A stretch of DNA of 12,888 nt, taken from Nitrospirota bacterium (GTDB lineage Bacteria > Nitrospinota_A > UBA7883). Positions 1-7,514 of this stretch are shown one piece after another. The notes below the pieces were generated by a model. The model did no database searches. It was not told where the DNA came from and worked only from the letters and a program-made list of their open reading frames with translations. Within the stretch, counting starts at the first letter, position 1. Every line of letters begins with the position of its first letter. The position numbers and the translations under genes were made by a program. The stretch lies in assembly GCA_011052055.1 (NCBI GenBank), contig DRJW01000133.1, positions 1 to 12,888 of the forward strand, given 5' to 3'.

Positions 1-1288
1 CGGCGTGGGGCGCCCGTGTTCTCTTCGCAAATAGAGCGAGCAGAAAAAGCCCCAGCATCCCGCCGCTGAATATGCCCGCCAACTGCCACCAGACATCCAG
101 CGCGCTTTTGACAGAGATCATGGCGAGCGCCGTCGCCGTCCCCACGGCGCCAAAAGCGAGCGTCGCGCCTCTAAGAAACCGGGTTGTCTCCTTATCGCCC
201 GCCTCTTTGCGGAAAAACCGTTTATATACGTCCGTCATCAGTATCGTCGCCGACGAGTTTAAAGACGAGTCGATACTGCTCATGGCGGCGGCGAAAAGAG
301 CGGCGATAAGAAGCCCGGTAAATCCGGGCGGCGCCTGCGACACTATAAAGTGAGGGAATATCCGGTCGCCCATCCGGGCGCCTTTTAACATCTCTGGCAA
401 AAGCTCCGGGCGGGCGGAATAAAAAGAAAAAAGAGCCGAGCCGATAAAAAGAAACAGGGCGCTGACCGGAACGTAGAGCAAGGCGCCTATCCATACCGAC
501 CGGCGCGCCGCGTCGAGCGATTTTGCCGTGTGGTATCGCTGTATGTATGACTGGTCGATACCGAAGTTTTGCAGGTTGATAAACAATCCATAGACAAGCA
601 CGACCCAGAAGGTCGGTTGAGTAAAATCAAACGCAAACGAGCCAAGCGAAAATTTATGGCTCTCCCAGGCGGCGGCGAACGCCGCGTTAGGCGTCTGGTT
701 TATCAATATTATCGCGCACACGACGGCGCCTGTAGTTAACACGGCGCTCTGGATCGCGTCGGTCCATATAACCGCCTCTATGCCGCCGATGACGGTGTAA
801 AGTGTAACCAAAATACCGGTGACCACTATAATGGCTGATATGTCCCAGCCGGTGAGCCGCTCTAACGTAAGCGCAACGAGAAAAAGGATCGTACCGACTC
901 TGGCGAACTGCGTCAGCAGATAAAACGTCATCGCGTAGAGGCGCGCCCACACACCGAAGCGCCGCTCAAGGTAGGCGTAGGCGGAGATATCCTGCGTTTG
1001 CCTGTAAAGGGGGACGAACTTTGCCACCGCTATCCACGCCGCCACCGGCAGAGATAATGAAAAAGCGAACGCATTCCAGTCTCCGCTGTAAGCCTTGCCG
1101 GGCAGAGCCAGAAACGAGATCGACGAAAGGTATGTTCCGAAAATGGAGAGGCCAATGAGCCATCCAGGTAGACGCCCGGAAGCTACGGTAAAGCCATCTG
1201 TCGTCGATGAATTTTTGTAAAACAGACAACCAACGCCTGTAACCCCTGCCAGGTAGATGACGAAAACGGCGATATCGAGTCCGCTCAT
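1..1288 (-). CDS. Sodium:solute symporter (SSS/SLC5 family), C-terminus cut by window edge
   Basis: Inner-membrane secondary transporter predicted to drive uptake of an organic solute with the sodium gradient. The frame is open from the ATG at 1288 to base 1, giving 429 residues; the family is usually 480-600, so the last helices lie outside the window. Visible family marks are GTYLSSISFLALPG near residue 51, the SSS signature GGIEAVIWTDAIQ at 168-180, NFGIDQSYIQRY at 241-252, and MSSIDSSLNSSATI at 336-349. The last has the small/hydroxyl residues expected at the Na2 sodium site. Many hydrophobic helices fit an SSS fold. The start gives a normal extracytoplasmic N-terminus and first helix, though only a weak GGA ribosome site lies upstream. 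It sits 54 bases after a small unknown gene and may be the tail of the atp transcript or have its own promoter. Substrate (sugar, sialic acid, carboxylate or other) cannot be told from sequence. Confidence 0.88.
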   Translation of the reverse strand, partial: MSGLDIAVFVIYLAGVTGVGCLFYKNSSTTDGFTVASGRLPGWLIGLSIFGTYLSSISFLALPGKAYSGDWNAFAFSLSLPVAAWIAVAKFVPLYRQTQDISAYAYLERRFGVWARLYAMTFYLLTQFARVGTILFLVALTLERLTGWDISAIIVVTGILVTLYTVIGGIEAVIWTDAIQSAVLTTGAVVCAIILINQTPNAAFAAAWESHKFSLGSFAFDFTQPTFWVVLVYGLFINLQNFGIDQSYIQRYHTAKSLDAARRSVWIGALLYVPVSALFLFIGSALFSFYSARPELLPEMLKGARMGDRIFPHFIVSQAPPGFTGLLIAALFAAAMSSIDSSLNSSATILMTDVYKRFFRKEAGDKETTRFLRGATLAFGAVGTATALAMISVKSALDVWWQLAGIFSGGMLGLFLLALFAKRTRAPHA

Positions 1289-1342
1289 AAAGTTAAAATC
1301 CGGGTCGTGTCAGCGCGATTTTCCTACCGGAGTCAAAAAATA

Positions 1343-1627
1343 TTACGACCTCAGCGATAAAATCATGGAAGCGATTTTCCCCAGCGTAAGAGCCGTCCCC
1401 ACTTTTTCTGAAAAGTTTACAAGCTCACTGTCGTCGAAATCGTTCTCCTCGGTCTTCCCGCCCGTTTCGATGGTAAGGTGGTGGCTCGTCCTGTCGATTA
1501 TTTCTCTTCCCAGGTTCCACTCGATTTTACTGATATCTATTCCATAATCTTGCGCCAGATCTTGTATATTTTTTTCGATGAGCGCGGCGCCTTCCACACG
1601 TTTTTTCTGAAGATCGTCATTGCTCAT
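1343..1627 (-). CDS. Hypothetical 94-residue protein downstream of atpC
   Basis: I do not recognise this protein. From the ATG at 1627 it is 94 residues: a charged, probably helical N-terminal third (DLQKKRVEGAALIEKN), an acidic middle (TEENDFDDSELVNFSEK) and a hydrophobic, small-residue end (VGTALTLGKIASMILSLRS). There is no signal peptide or full membrane span. It is probably a soluble cytoplasmic protein. The frame is open further upstream to 1840, but that would overlap most of the atpC C-terminal region. Plausible starts after the atpC stop are ATG 1657 (104 residues, no ribosome site) and ATG 1627 (GGGA seven bases upstream), so I chose 1627. It follows atpC on the same strand with about 55 bases between them, so it is likely co-transcribed with the ATP synthase genes, but a role in that complex is only a guess. 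Confidence 0.6.
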   Translation of the reverse strand: MSNDDLQKKRVEGAALIEKNIQDLAQDYGIDISKIEWNLGREIIDRTSHHLTIETGGKTEENDFDDSELVNFSEKVGTALTLGKIASMILSLRS

Positions 1628-1682
1628 TTTTGAATCCCGCAAGTCAGGCTTTTTCATCGTGAACGAAAAAGCGTCACAGTGA

Positions 1683-2120
1683 TTAATAGGATGATCGATC
1701 ACCTTGGGAGGCTTCGATTCTCGCCGTGGCGATTTTAAGCTTGTTCTCCAGCCTCGTCCAGTCGTCATTGTCGCGCGAAATGGCGCCAAGCTGTGAATCA
1801 CAATCATTTTTAGTCGTGGTGGCGCGATCAACATCCACATCGCCGCCCGGCTCCGCCGTTCTGGCCAGAACTATTACACGCTCCGGGAGCGCCTCCACCA
1901 CCCCGGACGATACCGCGATATAATGGGGCGCGCCCCCCTGTTCGTAGGAGATTACACCCGGTTGCAGGTTCGTTATAAACGGCATATGTCCCGGAAGCAC
2001 GCCGAATTCTCCCTCCACTCCGGGAAAAGTCGCCAATGTCACATCGGTGTCTTCGACAAGCTTTGAAGGAGTTAAAATCTGCAGAGCGAAAGACTGGGAT
2101 ATATCAGCAGTGTCCGCCAT
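1683..2120 (-). CDS. atpC: ATP synthase F1 subunit epsilon
   Basis: Rotor subunit of F1 that sits on gamma and the c-ring and can inhibit ATP hydrolysis. It is 145 residues, a normal size. The N-terminal beta-sandwich is clear from LQILTPSKLVEDTDV, the hallmark GVEGEFGVLPGHMPFI (about 34-49) and the sheet segment HYIAVSSGVVEALPERVIVLA. The C-terminal two-helix hairpin follows (DVDVDRATTTKNDCDSQL, then WTRLENKLKIATARIEAS), so the inhibitory domain is present, although its sequence is more divergent than the core. The ATG at 2120 shares one base with the atpD stop (TGATG), a sign of translational coupling. The frame ends in TAA at 1683-1685. It is the last recognisable atp gene of the operon. 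Confidence 0.96.
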   Translation of the reverse strand: MADTADISQSFALQILTPSKLVEDTDVTLATFPGVEGEFGVLPGHMPFITNLQPGVISYEQGGAPHYIAVSSGVVEALPERVIVLARTAEPGGDVDVDRATTTKNDCDSQLGAISRDNDDWTRLENKLKIATARIEASQGDRSSY

Positions 2121-3538
2121 CAGGAGCTTCCCTTTTTCATCTTCTCGTATTTTTCGTACACTTCATCGATGTTTCCCACCATATAGAACGCCTGCTCAGG
2201 AATCTCGTCGCATTCGCCGTCGATCAGTTTTTTGAACCCGGCGATGGTGTCTTTTAGTTTTACGTACCGCCCCGGCGAGCCGGTGAACGTCTCGGCGACG
2301 AAGAACGGTTGCGACAGGAAACGCTGGATTTTACGGGCGCGGGCGACGGTGATTTTGTCGTCTTCAGACAGCTCCTCCATGCCTAGAATCGCTATGATGT
2401 CCTGCAACTCTTTATACCGTTGCAGAACCATCTGTGTCTCTCTTGCAACCTGATAATGCTCAACGCCGATAATATGCGGATCGAGAATTCGCGAGGTGGA
2501 GTCGAGCGGATCGACCGCCGGGTAGATGCCAAGCTCGGCTATGCGCCTCGACAGAACCGTTGTCGCGTCAAGATGGGCGAACGTGGTGGCCGGGGCCGGA
2601 TCCGTCAGGTCGTCGGCGGGGACATAGACCGCCTGCACCGAGGTGATCGACCCTTTTTTGGTAGATGTGATTCTCTCTTGCAGGTTGCCCATTTCGGTAG
2701 CCAGCGTGGGCTGATATCCGACAGCCGACGGCATCCGCCCCAGCAAGGCCGAGACTTCCGAGCCCGCCTGTGAGAATCGGAAAACATTATCGATAAACAA
2801 AAGCACGTCTTGTCCTTCAACGTCCCGGAAATACTCCGCCACAGTAAGCCCCGTCAGGCCGACGCGAAGCCTTGCGCCCGGAGGCTCTGTCATCTGCCCG
2901 AAAATGAGCGCTACTTTATCTAGAACTTTGGCCTCTTTCATCTCGTGGTACAGGTCGTTCCCCTCGCGGGTACGCTCGCCCACTCCGGCGAAGACCGAGG
3001 AGCCTGAGTGCTCCATGGCGATATTGCGGATAAGCTCCTGGATCAGAACAGTCTTGCCCACGCCCGCGCCGCCGAAAAGCCCTGTCTTGCCCCCTTTTAG
3101 ATATGGCTCAAGAAGATCGATAACCTTGATCCCCGTCTCCAGCGGCTCCAGGGATGTAGACTGGTCTACAAGCGCCGGAGCTTCCCGGTGGATTGACCAG
3201 CGTTCTTTAGCGTTAACAGGGCCCACTTCATCCACCGGCTCCCCAATGACGTTTAATACCCTGCCAAGGGTCTCTTTGCCCACCGGTGTCGAGATAGGCT
3301 CGCCTACGTCCGTCCCCTCCATGCCCCTTGTCAGGCCGTCGGTAGACTGCATGGCGACCGCGCGCACGGCGTTTTCACCAAGGTGCTGGGCGACTTCGGC
3401 GATAATTACCCCGCCATCTTTCTTATTGATCGTGACAGCGTTGTATATCCGGGGCAGTTTGCCGGGCGGAAATTCGATATCGAGCACAGGCCCGATAATC
3501 TGGATTATTTTCCCGGTAGCATACGTTGCGGTGGTCAT
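2120..3538 (-). CDS. atpD: ATP synthase F1 subunit beta
   Basis: Catalytic subunit of F1-ATPase, making ATP from ADP and phosphate on the cytoplasmic face of the membrane. At 472 residues it is full length. Walker A GGAGVGKT is at 156-163, the catalytic glutamate region GERTREGND at 187-195 (E188), and Walker B DVLLFIDN ends at D250. It is followed by FRFSQAGSEVSALLGRMPSA. The DELSEED-type lever is EELSEDD at 388-394. An excellent ribosome site, GGAGGAG, stands just upstream of the ATG at 3538, matching the high dose (three per complex) needed. There is a 46-base gap after atpG, and the stop overlaps the atpC start by one base. No key residue is missing. Confidence 0.99.
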   Translation of the reverse strand: MTTATYATGKIIQIIGPVLDIEFPPGKLPRIYNAVTINKKDGGVIIAEVAQHLGENAVRAVAMQSTDGLTRGMEGTDVGEPISTPVGKETLGRVLNVIGEPVDEVGPVNAKERWSIHREAPALVDQSTSLEPLETGIKVIDLLEPYLKGGKTGLFGGAGVGKTVLIQELIRNIAMEHSGSSVFAGVGERTREGNDLYHEMKEAKVLDKVALIFGQMTEPPGARLRVGLTGLTVAEYFRDVEGQDVLLFIDNVFRFSQAGSEVSALLGRMPSAVGYQPTLATEMGNLQERITSTKKGSITSVQAVYVPADDLTDPAPATTFAHLDATTVLSRRIAELGIYPAVDPLDSTSRILDPHIIGVEHYQVARETQMVLQRYKELQDIIAILGMEELSEDDKITVARARKIQRFLSQPFFVAETFTGSPGRYVKLKDTIAGFKKLIDGECDEIPEQAFYMVGNIDEVYEKYEKMKKGSS

Positions 3539-3584
3539 CTATCTCCTCCAAAATTCCAGAGTCTTTTTCTGTTTGTTCATTCTT

Positions 3585-4451
3585 TTATCCTTCCAGCGCG
3601 TCGGCCCCTGCCACAACCTCGATAAGCTCGGTGGTGATGGCGGCCTGCCTGGCCCTGTTATACTTAAGAGTTAGCTCAGCTATCATCTCCGAAGCGTTTC
3701 GCGTCGCCGCGTCCATGGCCGTCATTCTGGCGCCATGCTCCGACGCGGCCGACTCGAGCATGGCGTGATAGATATGCGAAACCACATAGCTCTTTAAAAG
3801 GTCGTCCAAAATTTCGTTGGCGGAAGGCTCGTATTCATAGTCGACAGTCTGCGGTTGGCTCCCTTCCTCCACAGGCGGCAATTCAAGCGGAAGCAGAGAG
3901 ACGGCCTGCGGCTCCTGGACAACCACGTTTTTAAATTTGTTATATACAAGGTAAACAACATCAGCCTTCTCGGAGATGAACGATTCCATAACCTCGCCGG
4001 CTATCTCTTCGGCCATAGCGTTGTTAACCCGTTTTCCATAATCGACGATACTTTTTATGATTTTGAAAGGCCGCCTGCGAAAAAAATCGACGCTCTTTTT
4101 CCCAACGAGCAGAAGGTGGATCCCCTTTCCTTCGTTCTCTTCGATAATCTGCTGGGCTGTTTTGAGTATGGAGTTGTTAAACGGCCCGCACAGCCCCTTG
4201 TCGCCTGTTAACACCACAATCAATATATTCTCCACATCGCGGCGGCTCAAAAGAGGGTGCGACTCGGAATCGGACCTTGCCGCTATCGATGTCATCAACT
4301 CCACCATTTTCGAGGCGTATGGCCGCGCGGCCTCGACCGCCTCCTGGGCCCTGCGAAGTTTCGCCGCGGCCACAAGTTTCATGGCTTTGGTGATTTGCCG
4401 CGTGTTTTTAACAGAGGCGATACTGCGCTTGATATCTTTGAGGTTCGGCAT
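3585..4451 (-). CDS. atpG: ATP synthase F1 subunit gamma
   Basis: Central shaft of F1 that couples rotation of the c-ring to catalysis in beta. It has 288 residues, the normal length. The N-terminal coiled-coil helix carries the family pattern IKRSIASVKNTRQITKAMKLVAAAKLRRAQ in part (residues 8-37). The Rossmann-like centre has VLTGDKGLCGPFN, near residues 80-92 and close to the common GDRGLCGGFN form. The C-terminal helix carries ARMTAMDAATRNA and ends with LKYNRARQAAITTELIEVVAGADAL, which are standard. The start ATG at 4451 is three bases past the atpA stop, with a GAGGT ribosome site inside the atpA end. No redox-regulatory insertion of the chloroplast type is seen. Confidence 0.98.
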   Translation of the reverse strand: MPNLKDIKRSIASVKNTRQITKAMKLVAAAKLRRAQEAVEAARPYASKMVELMTSIAARSDSESHPLLSRRDVENILIVVLTGDKGLCGPFNNSILKTAQQIIEENEGKGIHLLLVGKKSVDFFRRRPFKIIKSIVDYGKRVNNAMAEEIAGEVMESFISEKADVVYLVYNKFKNVVVQEPQAVSLLPLELPPVEEGSQPQTVDYEYEPSANEILDDLLKSYVVSHIYHAMLESAASEHGARMTAMDAATRNASEMIAELTLKYNRARQAAITTELIEVVAGADALEG

Positions 4452-4454
4452 GGA

Positions 4455-5966
4455 TCAATCTACCTCGAATCTTTCCTTGAATTCGCCGATAGCTTTTTTG
4501 AGCATATCGTCTATCTCCTGGGTAATCTCCTTTTCTTTTAGAATGCCTTCGAGAATCTGGGGATATTTTGATTCTATAAAAAGAAGATACTCCTCTTCAA
4601 ACTTTTTGAGCGAAGAAGGGGGCAGATCGTCCAGGTGTCCGTTCACCCCTGCGTAAATCAGCGCTACCTGCTTATCCACCGACGACGGCTTGTACTGATC
4701 CTGTTTTAAAATCTCGACAAGCCGCTCGCCTCTCGTTATCTGGGCCTGAGTGGCTTCGTCAAGGTCGGAGCCGAACGCGGCGAACGCGGCCAGCTCTCTA
4801 AACTGGGCCAGGTCGAGCCTTAAGCTTCCGGCCACCTGCTTTGTCGCTTTTATCTGCGCGGCGCCACCCACGCGCGAAACCGAGATGCCGACGTTTATCG
4901 CCGGACGAACCCCGGAATAAAACAGATCCGACTCCAGAAATATCTGCCCGTCGGTGATGGAGATGACGTTGGTGGGGATGTAGGCTGAAACGTCGCCTGC
5001 CTGTGTCTCGATTATCGGTAACGCCGTCAACGATCCGCCGCCAAGTTTGTCGTTTACTTTCGAAGCGCGCTCTAACAGGCGGCTGTGGGCGTAGAAAATA
5101 TCCCCCGGATAGGCTTCGCGTCCCGGCGGCCGGCGCAAAAGAAGCGACAACTGCCTGTATGCGGCCGCCTGTTTGGAAAGATCGTCGTATATTATCAGGG
5201 CGTGCTTTCCGTTATCACGGAAATACTCTCCCATAGCGCACCCGGCGTATGGGGCCATGTAAAGAAGAGGCGCAGGCTCAGACGCCGTTGCGGCTACGAT
5301 GGTCGAATACTCCATCGCCCCATGATCCTCCAGTGTTTTATGGACTTGCGCTACGGTCGAGCGTTTCTGGCCGATGGCGACGTATATGCAAAAGACATCC
5401 CCACCCTTCTGGTTGATGATCGCGTCTATGGCGATGGCGGTCTTGCCGGTCTGGCGGTCGCCGATGATAAGCTCCCGCTGGCCGCGGCCTATGGGGATCA
5501 TGCTGTCGATAGCTTTGATCCCGGTCTGCAGAGGCTCATGGACAGATTTTCTGGCGATGACGCCTGGCGCCATACGCTCCACCGGGCCGAATTCTTTCGC
5601 GTTTATGGGGCCCTTCCCGTCTATCGGCTGGCCGATGGCGTTTACCACGCGGCCTACCGTCTCCATGCCTATCGGGACTTCAAAAATCCTGCCCGTCCTT
5701 TTGACCTCGTCTCCCTCCATGATCTCGATATCGGAGCCGAGGAGAACCGCGCCGACGTTGTCCTCTTCGAGGTTAAAAGCCATCCCGATCACGCCGCCGG
5801 TGAATTCGAGCATCTCGCCGGCCAGACAGTTTTCAAGGCCGTATATCCTGGCTATACCGTCGCCCACCGAGATGACTACGCCCACCTCTTTTAGCTCGAC
5901 CTTCTGTTCGAATTTGTCGATCTGTTGTCTGATGATCGAACTGATCTCTTCTGCTTTTATCGCCAT
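4455..5966 (-). CDS. atpA: ATP synthase F1 subunit alpha
   Basis: Non-catalytic nucleotide-binding subunit alternating with beta in the F1 hexamer. It is full length at 503 residues. Walker A GDRQTGKT is at 169-176, the Walker B stretch HALIIYDDLS is near 255-264, and the family signature PAINVGISVSRVGG is at 355-368, with the arginine finger at R365. The N-terminal helix (about 1-25), which contacts delta, and the VGDGIARIYGL beta-barrel segment are both present. The ATG at 5966 has an AAGGAC ribosome site seven bases upstream. The 17-base gap to atpH and three-base gap to atpG show operon packing. Long open frames appear on the opposite strand here, but they are a codon-usage effect. Confidence 0.99.
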   Translation of the reverse strand: MAIKAEEISSIIRQQIDKFEQKVELKEVGVVISVGDGIARIYGLENCLAGEMLEFTGGVIGMAFNLEEDNVGAVLLGSDIEIMEGDEVKRTGRIFEVPIGMETVGRVVNAIGQPIDGKGPINAKEFGPVERMAPGVIARKSVHEPLQTGIKAIDSMIPIGRGQRELIIGDRQTGKTAIAIDAIINQKGGDVFCIYVAIGQKRSTVAQVHKTLEDHGAMEYSTIVAATASEPAPLLYMAPYAGCAMGEYFRDNGKHALIIYDDLSKQAAAYRQLSLLLRRPPGREAYPGDIFYAHSRLLERASKVNDKLGGGSLTALPIIETQAGDVSAYIPTNVISITDGQIFLESDLFYSGVRPAINVGISVSRVGGAAQIKATKQVAGSLRLDLAQFRELAAFAAFGSDLDEATQAQITRGERLVEILKQDQYKPSSVDKQVALIYAGVNGHLDDLPPSSLKKFEEEYLLFIESKYPQILEGILKEKEITQEIDDMLKKAIGEFKERFEVD

Positions 5967-5983
5967 TTTAAACTGTCCTTAAA

Positions 5984-6520
5984 TCATTCAATTCCGGCCC
6001 TCAGGGCCTTTAGCTGGTTTTTAATACTCCCGTCATATATGACGCTACCTATTCGCGCCACTATTCCGCCGACAAGCGACGGATCCACTTTATGCTCTAT
6101 GACCGCCTCTTTGCCGGAAACGGCGGTGAGCTTGTCCGCCAGGATTTTCCTGTCCGAATCGGAAATCAGGGCCGCCGTGGTAACTTCCACGCGAACCCTT
6201 CCTAAAATATTGTTGGAAATTTTTTCGAACTCTCCTGCGACCAATTTGACGAGAGGCAGTCTGCCTTTTTTGAGAAGATGGCTCAACACTTCGGCGGTCT
6301 GCTCTGAAGCGTTAAGCGCTCGCGCTATCTCTTTCAGGGCGCTCTGTTTTTCTTCAGGATCCACCGCCGGATGAAGCAGAACCGCGCGAAGGATCTTTGC
6401 CCGGTCGAAAACTTCGGCGAACTCTTTTAGCTGGGCGCTCATCGTATCTAGCAAGGCCGGCTCATTATATTTTTGGGTGAACGCTTTGGCGTATCTCCGG
6501 GCCACGGATGTCTCCTTCAA
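5984..6520 (-). CDS. atpH: ATP synthase subunit delta (stator)
   Basis: Peripheral stator protein joining the top of F1 to the b/b' stalk. It has 178 residues, the normal length. The N-terminal six-helix domain opens with VARRYAKAF, as in family members (compare VARPYAKA in E. coli). The C-terminal domain holds the conserved run LVGGIVARIGSVIYDGSIKN near 149-168. The start needs a choice. TTG at 6520 overlaps the atpF stop as TTGA and has GGAG eight bases upstream. An in-frame GTG at 6505 has a very strong AAGGAG six bases upstream and would give 173 residues. The TTG form keeps the usual few residues before ARRYAKA, so I report it, but GTG may be the real start. Confidence 0.95.
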   Translation of the reverse strand: MKETSVARRYAKAFTQKYNEPALLDTMSAQLKEFAEVFDRAKILRAVLLHPAVDPEEKQSALKEIARALNASEQTAEVLSHLLKKGRLPLVKLVAGEFEKISNNILGRVRVEVTTAALISDSDRKILADKLTAVSGKEAVIEHKVDPSLVGGIVARIGSVIYDGSIKNQLKALRAGIE

Positions 6521-7086
6521 TTCATTTTCTCCATACCAGATATGTATTCAGCAAGAAGCTTTCTTTGATCCTGTCCGCTTATATTTTTCTTTAGCAACTC
6601 CTCGGCCATATCAATAGCGGCGATGGTCGCCTCCCGTCTTACCTTATCGACGGCTTTATCCGTTTCTATCGCGATCTGATCCTCCGCTTTCTCCAGAATT
6701 CGCTTGGCCTCGATCCTGGCCTGCTCCAACGCTTTGCTCTGGATTATCCCGCCTTCTTGTATCGCCTCTTCTTTTATTTTTTCCCCCTCGGCTTTTATGG
6801 CGTTGAGCTTCTCTTCAAACTCACAAAGCGACGCCTCGGCTTTCGCCCTTGCCGTTTCAAGCTTTGCGAACTGCTCTGATATAAGTTGCGCCCTTCTGCG
6901 TAACACCGGGGCGCCGAACCTGATAACCACATAAGCTATGGCGCCAAGAGTGATAACGGCGTTGAATATGCGGCCTCCGTCACGAGCCCAGCTCCAGCTT
7001 TCGGCCATCTCGATGCCCGAAGCGCTGGCTGCCGCGGTGGCGCCCGCAAGAGCCGCGACAATAAACCAGATAGACAGACGAGTCAT
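6517..7086 (-). CDS. atpF: ATP synthase Fo subunit b
   Basis: One of two b-type stalk proteins, forming with b' the outer stator that holds F1 against rotation. It has 189 residues. The sequence begins with a signal-like leader (LSIWFIVAALAGATAAASASG, in part residues 4-24) followed by a polar stretch and a second hydrophobic segment at about 40-60 (IFNAVITLGAIAYVVIRFG), which is the usual b membrane anchor. The rest is a long charged helix (AKLETARAKAEASL, then EGEKIKEEAIQEG and onwards), as expected for the b coiled coil. The extra leader resembles the form of b seen in some deltaproteobacterial-type operons and may be cleaved. The ATG at 7086 overlaps the atpF' stop as ATGA, and the C-terminus overlaps the atpH TTG start by four bases. 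Confidence 0.95.
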   Translation of the reverse strand: MTRLSIWFIVAALAGATAAASASGIEMAESWSWARDGGRIFNAVITLGAIAYVVIRFGAPVLRRRAQLISEQFAKLETARAKAEASLCEFEEKLNAIKAEGEKIKEEAIQEGGIIQSKALEQARIEAKRILEKAEDQIAIETDKAVDKVRREATIAAIDMAEELLKKNISGQDQRKLLAEYISGMEKMN

Positions 7087-7514
7087 GACGACATTTTCCT
7101 TCCAAGAATTTTTTCGGCCATTGATCGGCCAAAACCTTCGAGTTCTTTGTTGAGCGAGTCGGTCGCCGAACCCATCTCCCCATTTATCCGAGTCCTGGAA
7201 TTTTCTATTATCTCTTTGAATTTGTTTTTCGAGTCGTCCAATATTTTCGTCTGCTGATCCTGCGCCTGTTTGCGGGCGGAGGCGATTATCTCCGAGGCCG
7301 TGTGATGAATCGAGACCAGATCCTCCTCGTATTTTACCTTAGACGCATCTCCACGGGCCGCAAGACGCTCCGCCTCATCGCTTATGCCTTTTATTTTTTT
7401 CTCCCGTTTATCGATATGACCGAGCACAGGCTTGAAGATAAAACTGTTTAAAAACCAGAGCATCACAAGGAAGTTAACCGCCTGGATTATTAACGTGAAA
7501 TTGATCTCAATCAT
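7083..7514 (-). CDS. atpF': ATP synthase Fo subunit b' (second b-type subunit)
   Basis: First gene of the operon; a second b-type stator subunit that would pair with the product of the next gene. It has 143 residues. A single N-terminal membrane helix (FTLIIQAVNFLVMLWFLNSFIF, about residues 6-27 in part) leads straight into KPVLGHIDKREKKIKGI, the classic b-subunit junction. A long charged helix follows with ASARKQAQDQQTKIL and a C-terminal end, SMAEKILGRKMSS. Unlike its partner it has no signal-like leader. The ATG is at 7514; the ribosome site is poor (AGGCGGG some distance upstream). The b'/b pair places this operon among those with a heterodimeric stalk. The a and c subunit genes are not next to it in this window. 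Confidence 0.94.
   Translation of the reverse strand: MIEINFTLIIQAVNFLVMLWFLNSFIFKPVLGHIDKREKKIKGISDEAERLAARGDASKVKYEEDLVSIHHTASEIIASARKQAQDQQTKILDDSKNKFKEIIENSRTRINGEMGSATDSLNKELEGFGRSMAEKILGRKMSS

Noticed and set aside
222..1229. Three short minus-strand frames within the symporter region that might suggest a broken gene
   Set aside because: The true frame is continuously open from the ATG at 1288 to base 1 with intact SSS motifs; the short ones are in other frames.
1674..1682. TCACAGTGA inverted repeat right after the atpC stop, as a terminator
   Set aside because: The stem is only four bases and the following T-run is weak and several bases away, so it is not a credible factor-independent terminator.
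1628..1840. Upstream extension of the small gene after atpC to position 1840
   Set aside because: It would overlap the conserved atpC C-terminal helices in another frame, and the added residues look like a shadow translation.
2904..3674. A 256-codon plus-strand frame opposite atpD and the end of atpG
   Set aside because: Antisense shadow of two conserved genes, Ser/Pro-rich composition without any domain, and no ribosome site.
4057..5982. Several long open frames (about 200-270 codons) on the plus strand opposite atpG and atpA
   Set aside because: They lie entirely antisense to strongly conserved ATP synthase genes. Their translations show no family motifs, and they reflect codon composition of the real genes.
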